Shown piece by piece: positions 10,940 through 21,134 of a stretch of 64,000 nucleotides of DNA (position 1 is its first letter; every line of letters starts with the position of its first letter). Origin of the DNA: Diadema setosum (Eukaryota; Echinodermata; Echinoidea; Diadematoida; Diadematidae); NCBI GenBank assembly GCA_033980235.1, contig CM067069.1:18968650-19032649 (forward strand), in the 5' to 3' direction. The notes under the pieces were generated by a model, which worked only from the letters and a program-made list of their open reading frames with translations, was not told where the DNA came from and ran no database searches. The position numbers and the translations under genes were made by a program.

Positions 10940-13900
10940 CAGGTCAGGTCAGGTCAGGTCACACCCATAGCAGTTCTGCCGTTGGGGCACTGAGATGTCC
11001 TTCTCCAGGTTTCCTTATCCTCCGCCATTCTCACACAGATTTCCACCGGTTTCTCCGCCCATCTCCTCACATCATCCACCCAATTCCTCTTTGGTCTTCC
11101 TTGAGCTCGTCGCCCATCCACCCGACCATGCATTACCATATGCGCTAGTGTGCCTGGCCGTCGAGTGACATGTCCGAACCATTGCATCTTCCTTCTCTTC
11201 ATTGTGTCCAGCAGTGGTTCATAATCCCCAACTTTCCCCCTGATCTCTTCCAGCACCGATGCATTGGTGCGGTGATCGTGCCAATGTATTCCGAGTAATC
11301 GACGGAAACATCTCATCTCGAAAGCGGCTATTTTCTTCTCTAGATTTTTGCTTAGCGTCCATGACTCGCATCCATATAGGGCTATCGAGGTCACCAGTGC
11401 CTTCATCAGCTCAATCTTTGTTTTCTCTCTCACCTCTCTGCTTCTCCAGACATGGTTCAACTTGGCCAACTGAGCAGTCGCTATGGCCATTCGTGTCTTT
11501 ATTTCTGTTGTTGAAGTGGCCTCCTCATTCATCATGGCGCCCAAGTATTTGAATTGGTGGAGTTCCTCTAGCGCATGCCCGTCCACCCATATCTCCTGTG
11601 CTTCGTCATCTTGTTTATTCTGTTTTGAAGTCGTCATTATCTTACTTTTCTTGTGACTAATTTCCATGCCATATCGGCGGGCAGCAGTGTCTAGCCGCGT
11701 AGTCAGCTCTGCTAGCTCTTCCCTATTTCCAGCAACAAGGTCAATGTCATCAGCAAATCTCAAATTGCTGATTGGCCTTCCCGCGATTGCGACTGTGCCC
11801 TCAAAATCTTCGAGTGCTTCCATCATGATCTGTTCCAGAAAGAGGTTAAAGAGGGTTGGCGAGAGAATGCATCCTTGCCTGACACCAACGTTGGTTTGGA
11901 ACCATTCCAGAGTCCTACTGTCATACATCACTGCATTAGTGGCATTTTCATACAGCGACTCACAAAGTTGGATCAGTTTTGGACTGATGTTATGTTTCCG
12001 CATTGTGTACCATAGTGCCTTCCTCCATACCCTGTCGAAGGCTTTCTTGAAGTCGACAAAGTTATGGTGTATTTCTTGCTGATGGTCTCTGAACTTTTCG
12101 CACAGAATGCGGCAGCTGCAGATCTGTTCCACAGTGCTCCTTCCAGCCCGGAAGCCAGCTTGCTCTTCTGCGAGTACAGCTTCTATCTGTGGTTTCATCC
12201 GGTTGGCCAGGATCTTCAGCAACACTTTACTGGGATGGCTGATCAAGCTTATTGTTCTGTAGTTGCTACATTTCTTCAGATCGCCTTTTTTCGGAAGTGG
12301 CACTATAAGTGATTGTGTCCACTGTTTGGGCCATTCTCCAGTTCTCCAGATCAGGTTGCACAGTTTATGCAGCATATCCACAGCTTCTTCTTCTTTTAAC
12401 AGCTCTGCGGGTATGTTATCTGCTCCCGGGGCTTTGCCACTCTTCAGTGATGCAACAGCACTAACGACCTCACTCCTCAAGATTTCGAGCTCTTCGTCTT
12501 CCACAATGCCCGGACCACCAGTCTCCAGCTCTCTGAGGACACTCTCATCCGTTTGGATTGGGTGGTTGTATAGTTGTTTGACATATTCTGTCCAACGTTC
12601 TTGGATCCTGTTTTCATCTATCAGCAGTGACCCATTAGCAGCTTCTATGGCAGGTGTCTTGATGGCTGCTTTTCTGTGTATCTCCTTGATTGTGTCAAAG
12701 ACCTTTTTGCTGTTGTTGTTTTCAAAAGCCTGCTGCATCTGTTGACACTTCTCCCTCAAGAAGTTGTCTTTGGCGGTGCGAATCTCCTTCTTAACTTTTG
12801 CGTTGGCTTTCTGGTATTTCACTTTGCTGTTCTCATCCTGAAATTTTGTCCCTTTCAGTTTCCTTCTCTCGTCACATGCTTCCAGGATCTCCCTTGTCAT
12901 CCAGGGTTGTTTCATGACCCGGCGTCTTCCCAGCACTTCTAGTGCTGTTTCATTGGTGACTTCGGTGAACTGATCCGCCATTTCTTGGACATCTTCGAGC
13001 TCCATGAGGGGGGCAAATCTATTGCTGATCTTCACAGCATATTCGTTCCTCTTTTCGGAGTCTGTCTTTAGCAGGTCAAGATTGTACTTCACACGCACCG
13101 CTCTTTGCTTCTTTATCATCCTCAGCTTCATCTTCATTGTCATCATCACCAAATTGTGGTCGCTGCCTATGTCACATCCAGGGAAAGTTCTAGTCTTGTT
13201 TGGTCTGATGCAGGTTTTGCATTTAGTCTCCACCAAGATGTAATCTATCTGGTTCCTTGTTCTACCATCTGGGGATGTCCATGTGATTCTTCTTGAATTC
13301 TTGTGATCCCCCAGTGTGTTGGCCACCGTCAGATTATTCAATTTACAGAACTCTAGTAGCCTCTCACCTCTATCATTCGTCATTCCGTGAGCAAATTTTC
13401 CCACAGTACCGTGCCAGTCCTCATAGGAGTCAGTCCCTATCTTGGCATTCCAATCTCCTTGGATGATTTTTATGTCTTTCTTGGGGATTTTTCTGAGTGT
13501 GCTGCCCAGAGTATCGTAGAAAGCATCAATTTCTTCATCTTTGCAATCGGAGGTTGGTGCATAGACTTGAATAATGGCTACATTTCTGGGAGAGACTGCG
13601 ATTTGTATTCTAATCATTCGGCTTGAAATGGGCTCACATTCCACAACCGCTTTCACTGTGTTTTTGTGGACAAGGAATCCCACTCCTTCCTCATGTTTCT
13701 TCTCCTTTCCGCTAAACCAAACTTTGTGTCCTTCTTCTGTGAGCATCTCACCGCTTCCAGTCCACCTCATTTCAGCGATGCCCAGGACATTCCACTTATA
13801 TTTGGTCATTTCATACTCCAGTTGCTCCAGTTTCCCATCTCCATTGAGAGTTCTGACGTTCCACGTCCCACATGTGAACTCCTCTTTCTGTAGCTTCAGC

Positions 13901-14090
13901 TTTGTTTCTTCACCAGTAGCATACTTTCCACCTCCACCCTGGCCCGTGCGAGGCGCGGTCGTTGGTATCCCGGGCCCCGACCGATCCGGTATTGATCTGT
14001 TTCTCAACTTCATCATCATCTCAGTGTTTCTCGAGCGGGGGATCCTGGTGGTGCTCATCTCCTCTCCAGGTGTGAATAGTCAGTGACTCG
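10940..14090 (-). mobile_element. RTE/BovB-type non-LTR retrotransposon, apparently intact
   Basis: A 3151-bp insertion inside one 273-bp module, flanked by an exact 11-bp target duplication. Read on the minus strand it has a 32-nt leader, one long ORF and a 3' terminus of about four TGACC pentamers instead of poly(A). Short tandem-repeat tails and a single endonuclease/RT ORF are typical of the RTE clade. The exact duplication and unbroken ORF argue for recent insertion. The short leader leaves open a slight 5' truncation. Confidence 0.9.
10954..14058 (-). CDS. RTE ORF: APE-type endonuclease and reverse transcriptase
   Basis: A 1034-residue protein that copies its own RNA at a nicked chromosomal target. 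Residues about 62-310 form an apurinic-type endonuclease: TWNVRT (N67), E96, GDWNAKIG (D202, N204), NQIDYIL, and GSDHN (D300, H301). Reverse transcriptase follows at about 535-800: KSGKAPGADNIP, AGFRAGRS, DFKKAFDRVWR, VRQGCILSPTLFN and the catalytic FADD (767-770). The C-terminal part has YLGAMM, LYGCESW and a basic GRRAQGRPKRNW stretch. Length and motif order fit the RTE-BovB clade. All catalytic residues I can check are present. The stop codon TGA lies inside the terminal TGACC repeat, so there is almost no 3' UTR. Confidence 0.93.
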   Translation of the reverse strand: MSTTRIPRSRNTEMMMKLRNRSIPDRSGPGIPTTAPRTGQGGGGKYATGEETKLKLQKEEFTCGTWNVRTLNGDGKLEQLEYEMTKYKWNVLGIAEMRWTGSGEMLTEEGHKVWFSGKEKKHEEGVGFLVHKNTVKAVVECEPISSRMIRIQIAVSPRNVAIIQVYAPTSDCKDEEIDAFYDTLGSTLRKIPKKDIKIIQGDWNAKIGTDSYEDWHGTVGKFAHGMTNDRGERLLEFCKLNNLTVANTLGDHKNSRRITWTSPDGRTRNQIDYILVETKCKTCIRPNKTRTFPGCDIGSDHNLVMMTMKMKLRMIKKQRAVRVKYNLDLLKTDSEKRNEYAVKISNRFAPLMELEDVQEMADQFTEVTNETALEVLGRRRVMKQPWMTREILEACDERRKLKGTKFQDENSKVKYQKANAKVKKEIRTAKDNFLREKCQQMQQAFENNNSKKVFDTIKEIHRKAAIKTPAIEAANGSLLIDENRIQERWTEYVKQLYNHPIQTDESVLRELETGGPGIVEDEELEILRSEVVSAVASLKSGKAPGADNIPAELLKEEEAVDMLHKLCNLIWRTGEWPKQWTQSLIVPLPKKGDLKKCSNYRTISLISHPSKVLLKILANRMKPQIEAVLAEEQAGFRAGRSTVEQICSCRILCEKFRDHQQEIHHNFVDFKKAFDRVWRKALWYTMRKHNISPKLIQLCESLYENATNAVMYDSRTLEWFQTNVGVRQGCILSPTLFNLFLEQIMMEALEDFEGTVAIAGRPISNLRFADDIDLVAGNREELAELTTRLDTAARRYGMEISHKKSKIMTTSKQNKQDDEAQEIWVDGHALEELHQFKYLGAMMNEEATSTTEIKTRMAIATAQLAKLNHVWRSREVREKTKIELMKALVTSIALYGCESWTLSKNLEKKIAAFEMRCFRRLLGIHWHDHRTNASVLEEIRGKVGDYEPLLDTMKRRKMQWFGHVTRRPGTLAHMVMHGRVDGRRAQGRPKRNWVDDVRRWAEKPVEICVRMAEDKETWRRTSQCPNGRTAMGVT

Positions 14091-15149
14091 CACTAAAATA
14101 TACTGCTACCTTAAACAAGTGGGACTGTTTCACGTCGATAAAACGCGCAAAAACATGCATCAAATTGCACCATTTACAACATCAAAATGCAAAAAGTTCT
14201 TACCGTGGGAGGGGGCACACCCCCCTCCCACACCCTCCCCCCCTCGCTCGCTCCGCTCGCTCGGGCTCGGTCGCTTCGCTCCCTCGCAGACTAACCGCCC
14301 CCCCTAAAATCAAATCCTGGCTACGCCGTTGCTTCAGGTTACTTCTGATCGTTATCCTGATTGAGTCTATTCGCCTTTAATCCTTATTTTGTTTTCATTC
14401 GATGACGGCAAAATGTTATTATACATCTGTTAATACTGTCTTGCCAATTGATTTACCCTTCTTAACTTTGTAAAAGTACTCAGATATTAACACTTTGCAT
14501 GTGCTTACGTAGTAATTACCCTATAATCGCAAATCGTCTTATTCAATGAATCGAAAAATGACAACGATGCTTGGATGAATAAGAATGGAAGTATTACACT
14601 TGTATTATTAATATTTTACAGGGAAGACCCCCAGAATGTATGTTTGTTATCATCAATGTAAATAATAATCAGTGAATACAGCTGTTAACGAAAAGATACA
14701 TTGTCACCATGCCACAATGGGATAAAGTTGGCATTTGTGAGATTTATTACACGTTGTGAAATCTGCACTGTCTTATTAGTTAAAAATACAATTCATCCCA
14801 TTTTACGCAAAATATGAAAGAAAAGCATTCGTGAATAAAAAGCAGGCCAATGGATGGGTTTATAGTGACCTCGTCAACAGCCACTATGTCTATTTTCCAA
14901 TTGGTCTACTGGCAAATCGTCTATTACCGATTCGTCTAATACCCATTTGGTCTACAACTTGTTTTGTCCAGTAGCCATATTGTCTAATAGTCACTTTGCC
15001 CACTACCCGTACTGTCTAATACCCAACTCGTCTAAGGAGCATGTCGTCTACTAAGCAATTGGTCTAATAGCCAAATCGTCTACACTCACAATGTCTATTT
15101 GCCATGTCGTCTAATATCTAATTTGTCTACATTCACTTTGTCTAGTTAT

Positions 15150-15510
15150 CATATGGTCCAACCCTTAGTTTGTCTATACCCATGATGGTCTATACCCATC
15201 TGGTCTACTCCCAAATCGTCTACTCCCAATTGGTCTACTCCCAACTGGTCTACTCCCAATTCGTCTACTCCCAATTGGTCTACTCCCAACTGGTCGACTC
15301 CCAATTCGTCTACTCCCAATTGATCTACTCCCAACTGGTCTACTCCCAACTCGTCTACTCCCAATTGGTCTACTCCCAACTCGTCTACTCCCAATTGGTC
15401 TACTCCCAACTGGTCTACTTCCAGTTGGTCTACTCCCAACTCGTCTACTCCCAATTGGTCTATACTCGTCTATACCCAATTGGTGTACTCCCAACTGATA
15501 TAGTTTTACT
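15150..15510 (+). repeat. 15-bp minisatellite, left foldback arm
   Basis: More than 20 copies of TCTACTCCCAAYTGG/TCG variants. Because 15 is divisible by three, all frames stay open and translate to VYSQL- or GSRPV-like repeats, which are artefacts of the repeat. Confidence 0.95.
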
Positions 15511-15544
15511 CTCAACAATTTACCCAAACTGATCATTTCCATCT

Positions 15545-16022
15545 GGTCATGCTAATAATGAATATACCACCTAGTGTCCAGTCCGTCTCACTGTCATGAA
15601 CTATTCATATTAAACCCTGCCCTTGATTAGCACAAAAATCAATATTAGACTATTCTAGTTGTTAATTATTCCGCACATGCTGAATATAAAGACATACTAA
15701 TCAATGGTGAGACATGACTATCCAGTCTACATTCTGGCCGTAAAATAACTAAATAATGATAAACTAGCTCAGTTACAATCCTCCATCACAAACGAATTGT
15801 CAGTCATACGAAACAGAATTACGTTCGACCACCCCAGTCCACCTGTACCTCCGTGCGCTTGCATGCATGCAGTGATCTTGGCGGGATCCCGAATGAGGAA
15901 TTATCGAGTAATTTGATTTTCATTGCGTTTGGTACACTAGTGAAGGTACTAACGATCCGCGCGATGTGGGCGTGTAGTTGGATGGATTGACACCGGATGC
16001 TCGCGTATACTAGTACTGTGTT

Positions 16023-16068
<46 letters not shown>

Positions 16069-16565
16069 ACGTTTACATGTATGTAGTGCTGGGATGTGGT
16101 TACAGTAACTGTGAGAGAGATGCGGTAGGTTGTTGTCCAGTGGCCGGGGTGACCTCTTTGTTTCGGTAACCTTCGAGAGAGTGTGGCCCAAAAGACGCAA
16201 TGTTCAGATCATTCTACTGATTCACAAAATTAGCAATTTACCAATATCCTTTAGCGAAAGACTGTTATTACACGATGGCAAGGTGCGGTATTTGAATGCT
16301 GAGTTGTAATTGCTTGATTGTAATTACTAGCAGACATTCTCGTAGATGTATGATGGTATAGTTGTGCATATAATAACCGATATAAAATGTACTTTTAGAA
16401 TTTGACATGAATAAATGAATGTCATGGAAATTTCGTATTTTTTTTAGTTGTTGTTGTCGTGAATGTTGACGATGATTTGAAATAACAGGTCTTTTGTGTG
16501 TGTGTGTGTGTTTTTTTTTTTCAACCTATTTTAGTGGGAAAAAAGAAAATGGATGAAGTAGACTA
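15545..16565. other. Loop region of the foldback element
   Basis: Unique-looking sequence with a (GT)n microsatellite at about 16027-16066 and a second TG/T tract near 16495-16520. No coding motif seen. Confidence 0.6.
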
Positions 16566-16579
16566 AAATAAAAAAAAAA

Positions 16580-17175
16580 AACTATAACTAGTAGTAGACC
16601 AGTTGGGAGTAGACTAGTTGGCAGTAGACGAGTTGGCAGTAGACGAGTTGGCATGCAGTAGACGAGTTGGGTGTAGACCGGTTGGGTGTAGACCAGTTGG
16701 GTGTAGACCAATTGGGAGTAGATTAGTTGGGAGTAGACCAGTTGAGAGTAGACCAGTTGGGTGTAGACGAGTTGGGAGTAGACCAATTGGGAGTAGACGA
16801 GTTGGGAGTAGACCAATTGGGAGTAGACCAGTTGGGAGTAGACTGACTGGTTATTAGACTAATTGAGTATTAGACAATGTGGTTGTAGACTAATTGGCTA
16901 TTAGACAAAATGAGCTGTAGACTATTCTATTCATAGACCTAATGATTAATAGACGAAATGGTCAATAGACATAATGGGTGTTAGACGAAATGTGACTTAG
17001 ACAAATTGGACATTAGAAAAAATGGTTAGTAGACGAAATGACAATTAGACTAATTGGCATTTAGACAAAATGGTTGGTAGACGAGTTGGTACTAGACGAA
17101 GTGAGTTTAGACGAGCTGGCATTAGACTAGGTGGACAGTGGACACCGTGGACAGGGTGGTTGTAGACGAGGTGCC
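16580..17175 (-). repeat. 15-bp minisatellite, right foldback arm
   Basis: Units read GTAGACCAGTTGGGA on the plus strand, the reverse complement of the left arm. They are homogeneous from about 16590 to 16850 and increasingly degenerate towards 17175. Confidence 0.95.
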
Positions 17176-17327
17176 AGTTTACCAATGGATGTAGGTCAGA
17201 ATCAATCATTTTACAATGTAAACATGTGAGGCTGAAATGTTATGTTTCTCAGTTTTAGTGCAAGAAATAGTGTGTGAGCATTAACTAATCATCTTTTTTG
17301 GTATTCCATTTTTGTTCCCATGGATAG

Positions 17328-17786
17328 AACCTCCTTTAAGCGACATCATAGACATTCAGTTCCAGGAGTCTGAGCATCCACCAAAATGTCTTGACAAATT
17401 TTCGGAAGGAAGTGGTGATGTAGTAGAGGGAAGTGGTGACTTCTTAGACGACACTGGGTCGGTTACCCGCGGCAATGATGTGGTAACCCACACCAATGAA
17501 ATGATCTTATACGGCAATGGCACCGGCATCTACATAAATGGAACAGTCGTCCAAGGCAATGACCCGCTGACATACAGGAATGATACTGTAGTATACGGCA
17601 ACGGTACATTCATCTACGGCAATGGTACATTCGTTTACGTAAATGGAACAGTGACAGACGGCAATGGAGCGGAAACATACATGTATGGCAATAACGATGT
17701 CGCCAGCAACAACGACACGGTAAATAATGGTACATTCATCTCCATCAATGGCACTGTTACATACGACAACGGTGTAGTCACGAAAG
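17328..17786 (+). CDS. Receptor stalk exon: SG-acidic and N-glycosylation-rich
   Basis: Acceptor GGATAG and donor AAAG|GTAAAG bound 153 codons in phase 1-1, so it fits the same gene frame. There is no Ig motif. The first third has two EGSGD motifs in an acidic setting, the kind of site used for glycosaminoglycan attachment. The rest is a degenerate repeat of YGNGTF/INGTV type. About nine N-x-T sequons occur within roughly 110 residues. The likely role is a heavily glycosylated, extended extracellular spacer. The repeat has probably grown by slippage. The function is inference from composition only. Confidence 0.75.
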
Positions 17787-18566
17787 GTAAAGAAAGAATA
17801 TATATAATATATATATATTCATTATTTAACCCTTTCTTTGCCACGTAGTCAAATGTGCACAAATTTCACTCTCAAACATATGATCATTGCTGTTTATCCT
17901 GGGCAACATGATTTTTGATTTGCAATTGCAACTTAGTCCCTACTGTGTGTTTTCTTGTTAACGTGAATGCGCAAATACAAACAATTAAGAAAATGAACAA
18001 TAAACACATTTACTATTGAAGTAAGTCGCAAGGGGCCTGTCGCTTATCCAGGACAGGATAGGGGCGCAATTGTGGTTACACAAACGGTCTAAACCACTGT
18101 CGCGTATATTGTATGTCTAGGCCTGTGCAGTAAGAATCTCAGCTCTATGTACACTAATTGTTAGTAATTTTATTACTACAGTGTTATTAAAATCATCGCC
18201 GTCACCATCAATTAATAAGTTCAGGTGTGGACTGAGTGAATGCAGCAAGATCTGTAGAACATATCAATGAATGTTTAATGAATATCAGACAATCCGTTCA
18301 AAAGTTACCGATTTTTTTAAAATTTCGGTGCCACTGAAGCTGCATGATGCACTTTGTGACGCCACATGCAAAGAACGTTTTGGAAAAATAAAGACGATTC
18401 CTCAGTTTTTCATTTTTTAAAAAAAAAATAAAGGTACACATTTCCTGAACTTGTAATACTGACACATTTTAAGGGTGAAAGTTGTCTGTAAATGCAAGTT
18501 CCTTCTGTTGATTATATTGGAATCGGCAAACTCAATAAAAGGTTTCCTTTTACCCCATCTGGACAG
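17787..18566. other. Intron, no feature recognised
   Basis: AT-rich intron with a short TA-rich tract just after the donor (about 17799-17820) and an A-run near 18419-18431. No element termini found. Confidence 0.5.
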
Positions 18567-18989
18567 AACCCGGGGAAAATGTGACGGCAGACCGCGAAAT
18601 CGTAGAATCAGGATTTCTCTTGGATGAAAATGGTGAAGTAAGTGAAGATACAGGTGCCACTACAAAGAGTAGCAGTGTGCTTTTCGAAGGCAATGGCGAG
18701 ATTACGGAGGGCAATGGAGAGTTTGTAGAAGACACTGATGGAGTCCGAGAATGTAGCGGAGAAGTGTTTCAACAAATTGACGTCATAATAACCTGTCACG
18801 TGACACCTAATCACCAGCCATTCCCTCCTATCGACACTTACGTCATCAAGACAGACAATGAAACGATATCTTCGTCACGCTCAGCATCCGTCACATTGGC
18901 ACCCCGACCTGAATCGTGCACGAACATTACGTGCATTGGAGTGAACAGTTACGGAACCACAACGTCTGTGAGAACCTACTGCCCAAAAT
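18567..18989 (+). CDS. Receptor exon: acidic spacer plus Ig-like domain
   Basis: Acceptor GGACAG and donor AAAAT|GTAAGG bound 141 codons in phase 1-1. Roughly the first 65 residues are acidic with DENGEV, EGNGEI and EGNGEF repeats, recalling the stalk exon but with NGE in place of the NGT sequons. The Ig part follows: ITCHVTP, QPFPPIDTY, DNETI (sequon), LAPRPESC, NITCIGVNSYGTTT (sequon) and YCPK. It looks like a fusion of a degraded stalk segment with an Ig domain. Confidence 0.82.
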
Positions 18990-19629
18990 GTAAGGATATT
19001 AATGTGATGCTTAAGAGAATAATAGATGACAGATAAAAGGAAATTGAAGCGGCCTTTATTTTCATGGCATCTGTTTATGGAAATGGAATTGTGAGGTTGT
19101 TGTCCTTAATAGATACTATCTTATCTTTGATGTGTATGTATTTAACAAATATTCTGAGGATTCACACTTCTTTCATGAGAGGAAAAAAAACACCTTTGTT
19201 ACACTATCATCGTTTACTTGAATAATCAGAAGGAGTTGTAAATGTTTAAGCGTAGCATATAAGTACATGGTTATTTTTCCTGCGTACATCCCCGATTTTT
19301 TTGTTATTTTGTTATTTTGTTATTTTATTTTATCTTATTTTATAGAAAAGGCAAGTCAATCCAGCAAGTCATCATGATACAAGGCAAGAGCAAAGACCCC
19401 GTTCTCTATATCGGTCGCTCTATTCTCAATAACATCGACTGCAATACTATCCTATCGCAGAATATTTAAATGCGAACTGTTGAAGACCAAGCATCATCAA
19501 CCACTGTTTCCACTTTATCATGACTGCAATTATTATTGACCGATTTTTACCTAGGGGTGTCCAACGCCCTCACACGTGGCAAGTATATAATCGTTCTTTT
19601 GATATTCACACGCTCCCAATCATACCAAG
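18990..19629. other. Intron with short repeats
   Basis: AT-rich, with a TTATTTTG-type tandem stretch about 19298-19345. An ATG at 19536 is in frame with the following exon and gives a hydrophobic lead, so an alternative first exon here is possible but unproven. Confidence 0.4.
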
Positions 19630-19905
19630 CTAAGCCTTCCGATGACATCATCGAAGTCGTGTTCGACGAGCATTTGGACAACTACGGTCAACCTTCTGTC
19701 ACCGTGTCATGCCTCGTGAATGAATCCGCCCAACCCTATCCACCTCTTCGCTTTGACACCATCATTGGGGGTGTGCTTCTCTCGAAAGCAAGCTCTTCGC
19801 CATCATTTACGATATCGCCACGCCCTGCAAGCTGCACGAATATCACCTGCCGAGGAGAAAATGTCATGGGATCAACGACGACCGTGGAAGAATTTTGCCC
19901 AAGAG
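19630..19905 (+). CDS. Ig-like domain exon 7 of the receptor gene
   Basis: Acceptor CCAAG (a nearby AG five bases later would shift frame) and donor AGAG|GTGACA bound 92 codons in phase 1-1. It shows VSCLVNES (sequon), QPYPPL, ISPRPASC, NITCRGENVMGSTTT (sequon) and FCPRG. It is the membrane-proximal Ig domain and the most diverged at its centre, where the usual IDxYxIxxDN segment is LRFDTIIGG. Conservation of all four cysteines supports function. Confidence 0.8.
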
Positions 19906-21134
19906 GTGACACATTTTTTAGCATACTCGATTGACTATAATTATCCCCGGGTGATATGTTTCTGATACAAGATTCAAACAAAGTACCAGATTGCTGTTTA
20001 ATTGGCATTGTGATAACAGGTATATACAGCAGAAAAGTTTAAAAAGAACGAATACAAAATAAGGTATTTTGAATTTCTACATTCAGAGGAGCCAATGAAT
20101 AGTGTCTGTTCACCCACCTTGAAAGAATACAGTGTCCCACAGTGTGAAACTTAATGTGAGACACTGTGAGAACACATTGTGAACACAGTGTAAAATCTTT
20201 TCACATTGTTAATTTCGAGCGTTTTAAACTTAGCCGACTACGTGGACACATTCTCAACACACTGTGGGGCTCTGTGTCTTTTCCCACAGGACCATTATAC
20301 ATATACATGTGTGTATAAGTGTGTGTGCATTTACCTAATGCGTGGGTCACAACATCCCGCCCCAAGTTCACAGAATTTCGGAAGATAGTTTCAGTAGTCC
20401 TCCATTTCATTAGAAAGCAAATAAAAATCTGTAAAGTAAATATCTTGTTATGATTGAAGATGAAACTTGGATACAACGTAAATGCATACAACAGTTACTT
20501 TCATTCAAAATAATACATATCATTGTTCTGTAGAGTCCTTTACTGCATTCCTAGATTGCTCGGTTCATATCCGGGTCATTTGAAAATAGAAAGACTTCGC
20601 ACACCATGATCACATGTGTCTATCAGACAATGGGCCCGTTTCACAAAACTTGTTATCAGTGACAACTGCCACATTTCTATGACAAATTTGCTCTCAGCCA
20701 ATCAGATGCAAGGATTTCAGTAGCTTGTCACATCTATGCCAACTTGTCACTGATGACAAGTTTTAGGAAATGGGCCCAATAACTCGACATTCACATTCCC
20801 ACCACCTACGTATAAACACACACCTACTGATGTAGGCATACACACGAGCAAGAAGACAGACATGTCTTGTACAATTCGCCACAAGGTATTACTTTAGCGT
20901 GTCATATAACTGTTAAATTACAATTGACTTCATTTCCTTTCATTTCCTTTATTCCATTTCCAACACAGTATATTTATAGCATGACATATGAACAAACAAA
21001 CAAACAAACAAACAAACAAACACAAACATAGATATACGACATTTATGTCGCTGGTTTCTAATAATGGCTCTTTTCTTGAAATTACAACCCGTCGTAATTT
21101 TGGTTGGTCAATTTCCTATCCTTTGACATTTCAG
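19906..21134. other. Intron with MITE-like palindromes and a CAAA microsatellite
   Basis: Contains a repeat rich in CACAGTGTG words (about 20125-20295), a palindromic MITE (20632-20777) and a (CAAA)n tract (about 20990-21022). No further exon was found. Confidence 0.5.
20632..20777. mobile_element. Palindromic MITE with GGGCCC ends
   Basis: GGGCCCGTTTCACAAAACTTG on the left pairs with CAAGTTTTAGGAAATGGGCCC on the right. The loop carries CAGCCAATCAGA. AAT directly precedes and follows the element, a possible 3-bp target duplication. Confidence 0.7.

Larger units (their letters stand above)
9190..14260. repeat. Tandem array of about 273-bp modules, interrupted by the RTE
   Basis: The landmark CCGTGGGAGGGG recurs near 9410, 9686, 9959, 10233, 10507, 10769 and, after the nested element, 14203. 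Spacings are about 275, 273, 274, 274 and 262 bp, and about 272 bp once the 3.16-kb insertion is removed. Each module contains a GC-rich hairpin, CTCGCTCCGCTCGCTCGGG, and an AT-rich part with CATGATATTCAGTG and AAAACATGCATCAAATT. About seven copies are present. Confidence 0.85.
8301..14331. mobile_element. Non-autonomous hAT-like element with tandem modules and nested RTE
   Basis: The ends are inverted: CACTGGCGTAGCCAGG at 8301-8316 and, read from the other side, CAACGGCGTAGCCAGG at 14316-14331 (14 of 16 match). Exact 8-bp duplications flank them. TIRs beginning CA and 8-bp target duplications point to the hAT superfamily. No transposase is present. The interior is built from GC-hairpin modules of the form GTGGGAGGGGG...CCCCCTCCCAC set in AT-rich spacers. 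These are diverged from 8301 to about 9190 and then become a regular array. The reverse-oriented relative at 47516-49920 shares the same end. Confidence 0.8.
14857..17181. mobile_element. Foldback-type element with minisatellite inverted arms
   Basis: Two arrays of a 15-bp unit (TCTACTCCCAAYTGG and variants) point towards each other: about 14870-15510 in plus orientation and about 16580-17175 in minus orientation, around a loop of about 1 kb. Units are uniform near the loop and diverge outwards in both arms. The outer ends correspond (GTGACCTCGTC on the left; GACGAGGTGCC on the right). An exact 10-bp direct repeat, CCAATGGATG, lies at 14847-14856 and 17182-17191. This is the architecture of foldback elements, and the duplication length also fits Mutator-like transposition. 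No transposase is seen. Confidence 0.8.

Noticed and set aside
11259..14086. Several plus-strand open frames opposite the RTE
   Set aside because: They are antisense shadows of the 1034-aa ORF and show no family motif.
15149..15542. Long open frames on both strands with VYSQL- and GVDQL-type repeats
   Set aside because: They come from a 15-bp minisatellite; a unit length divisible by three keeps all frames open. The same happens at 16526-16857.
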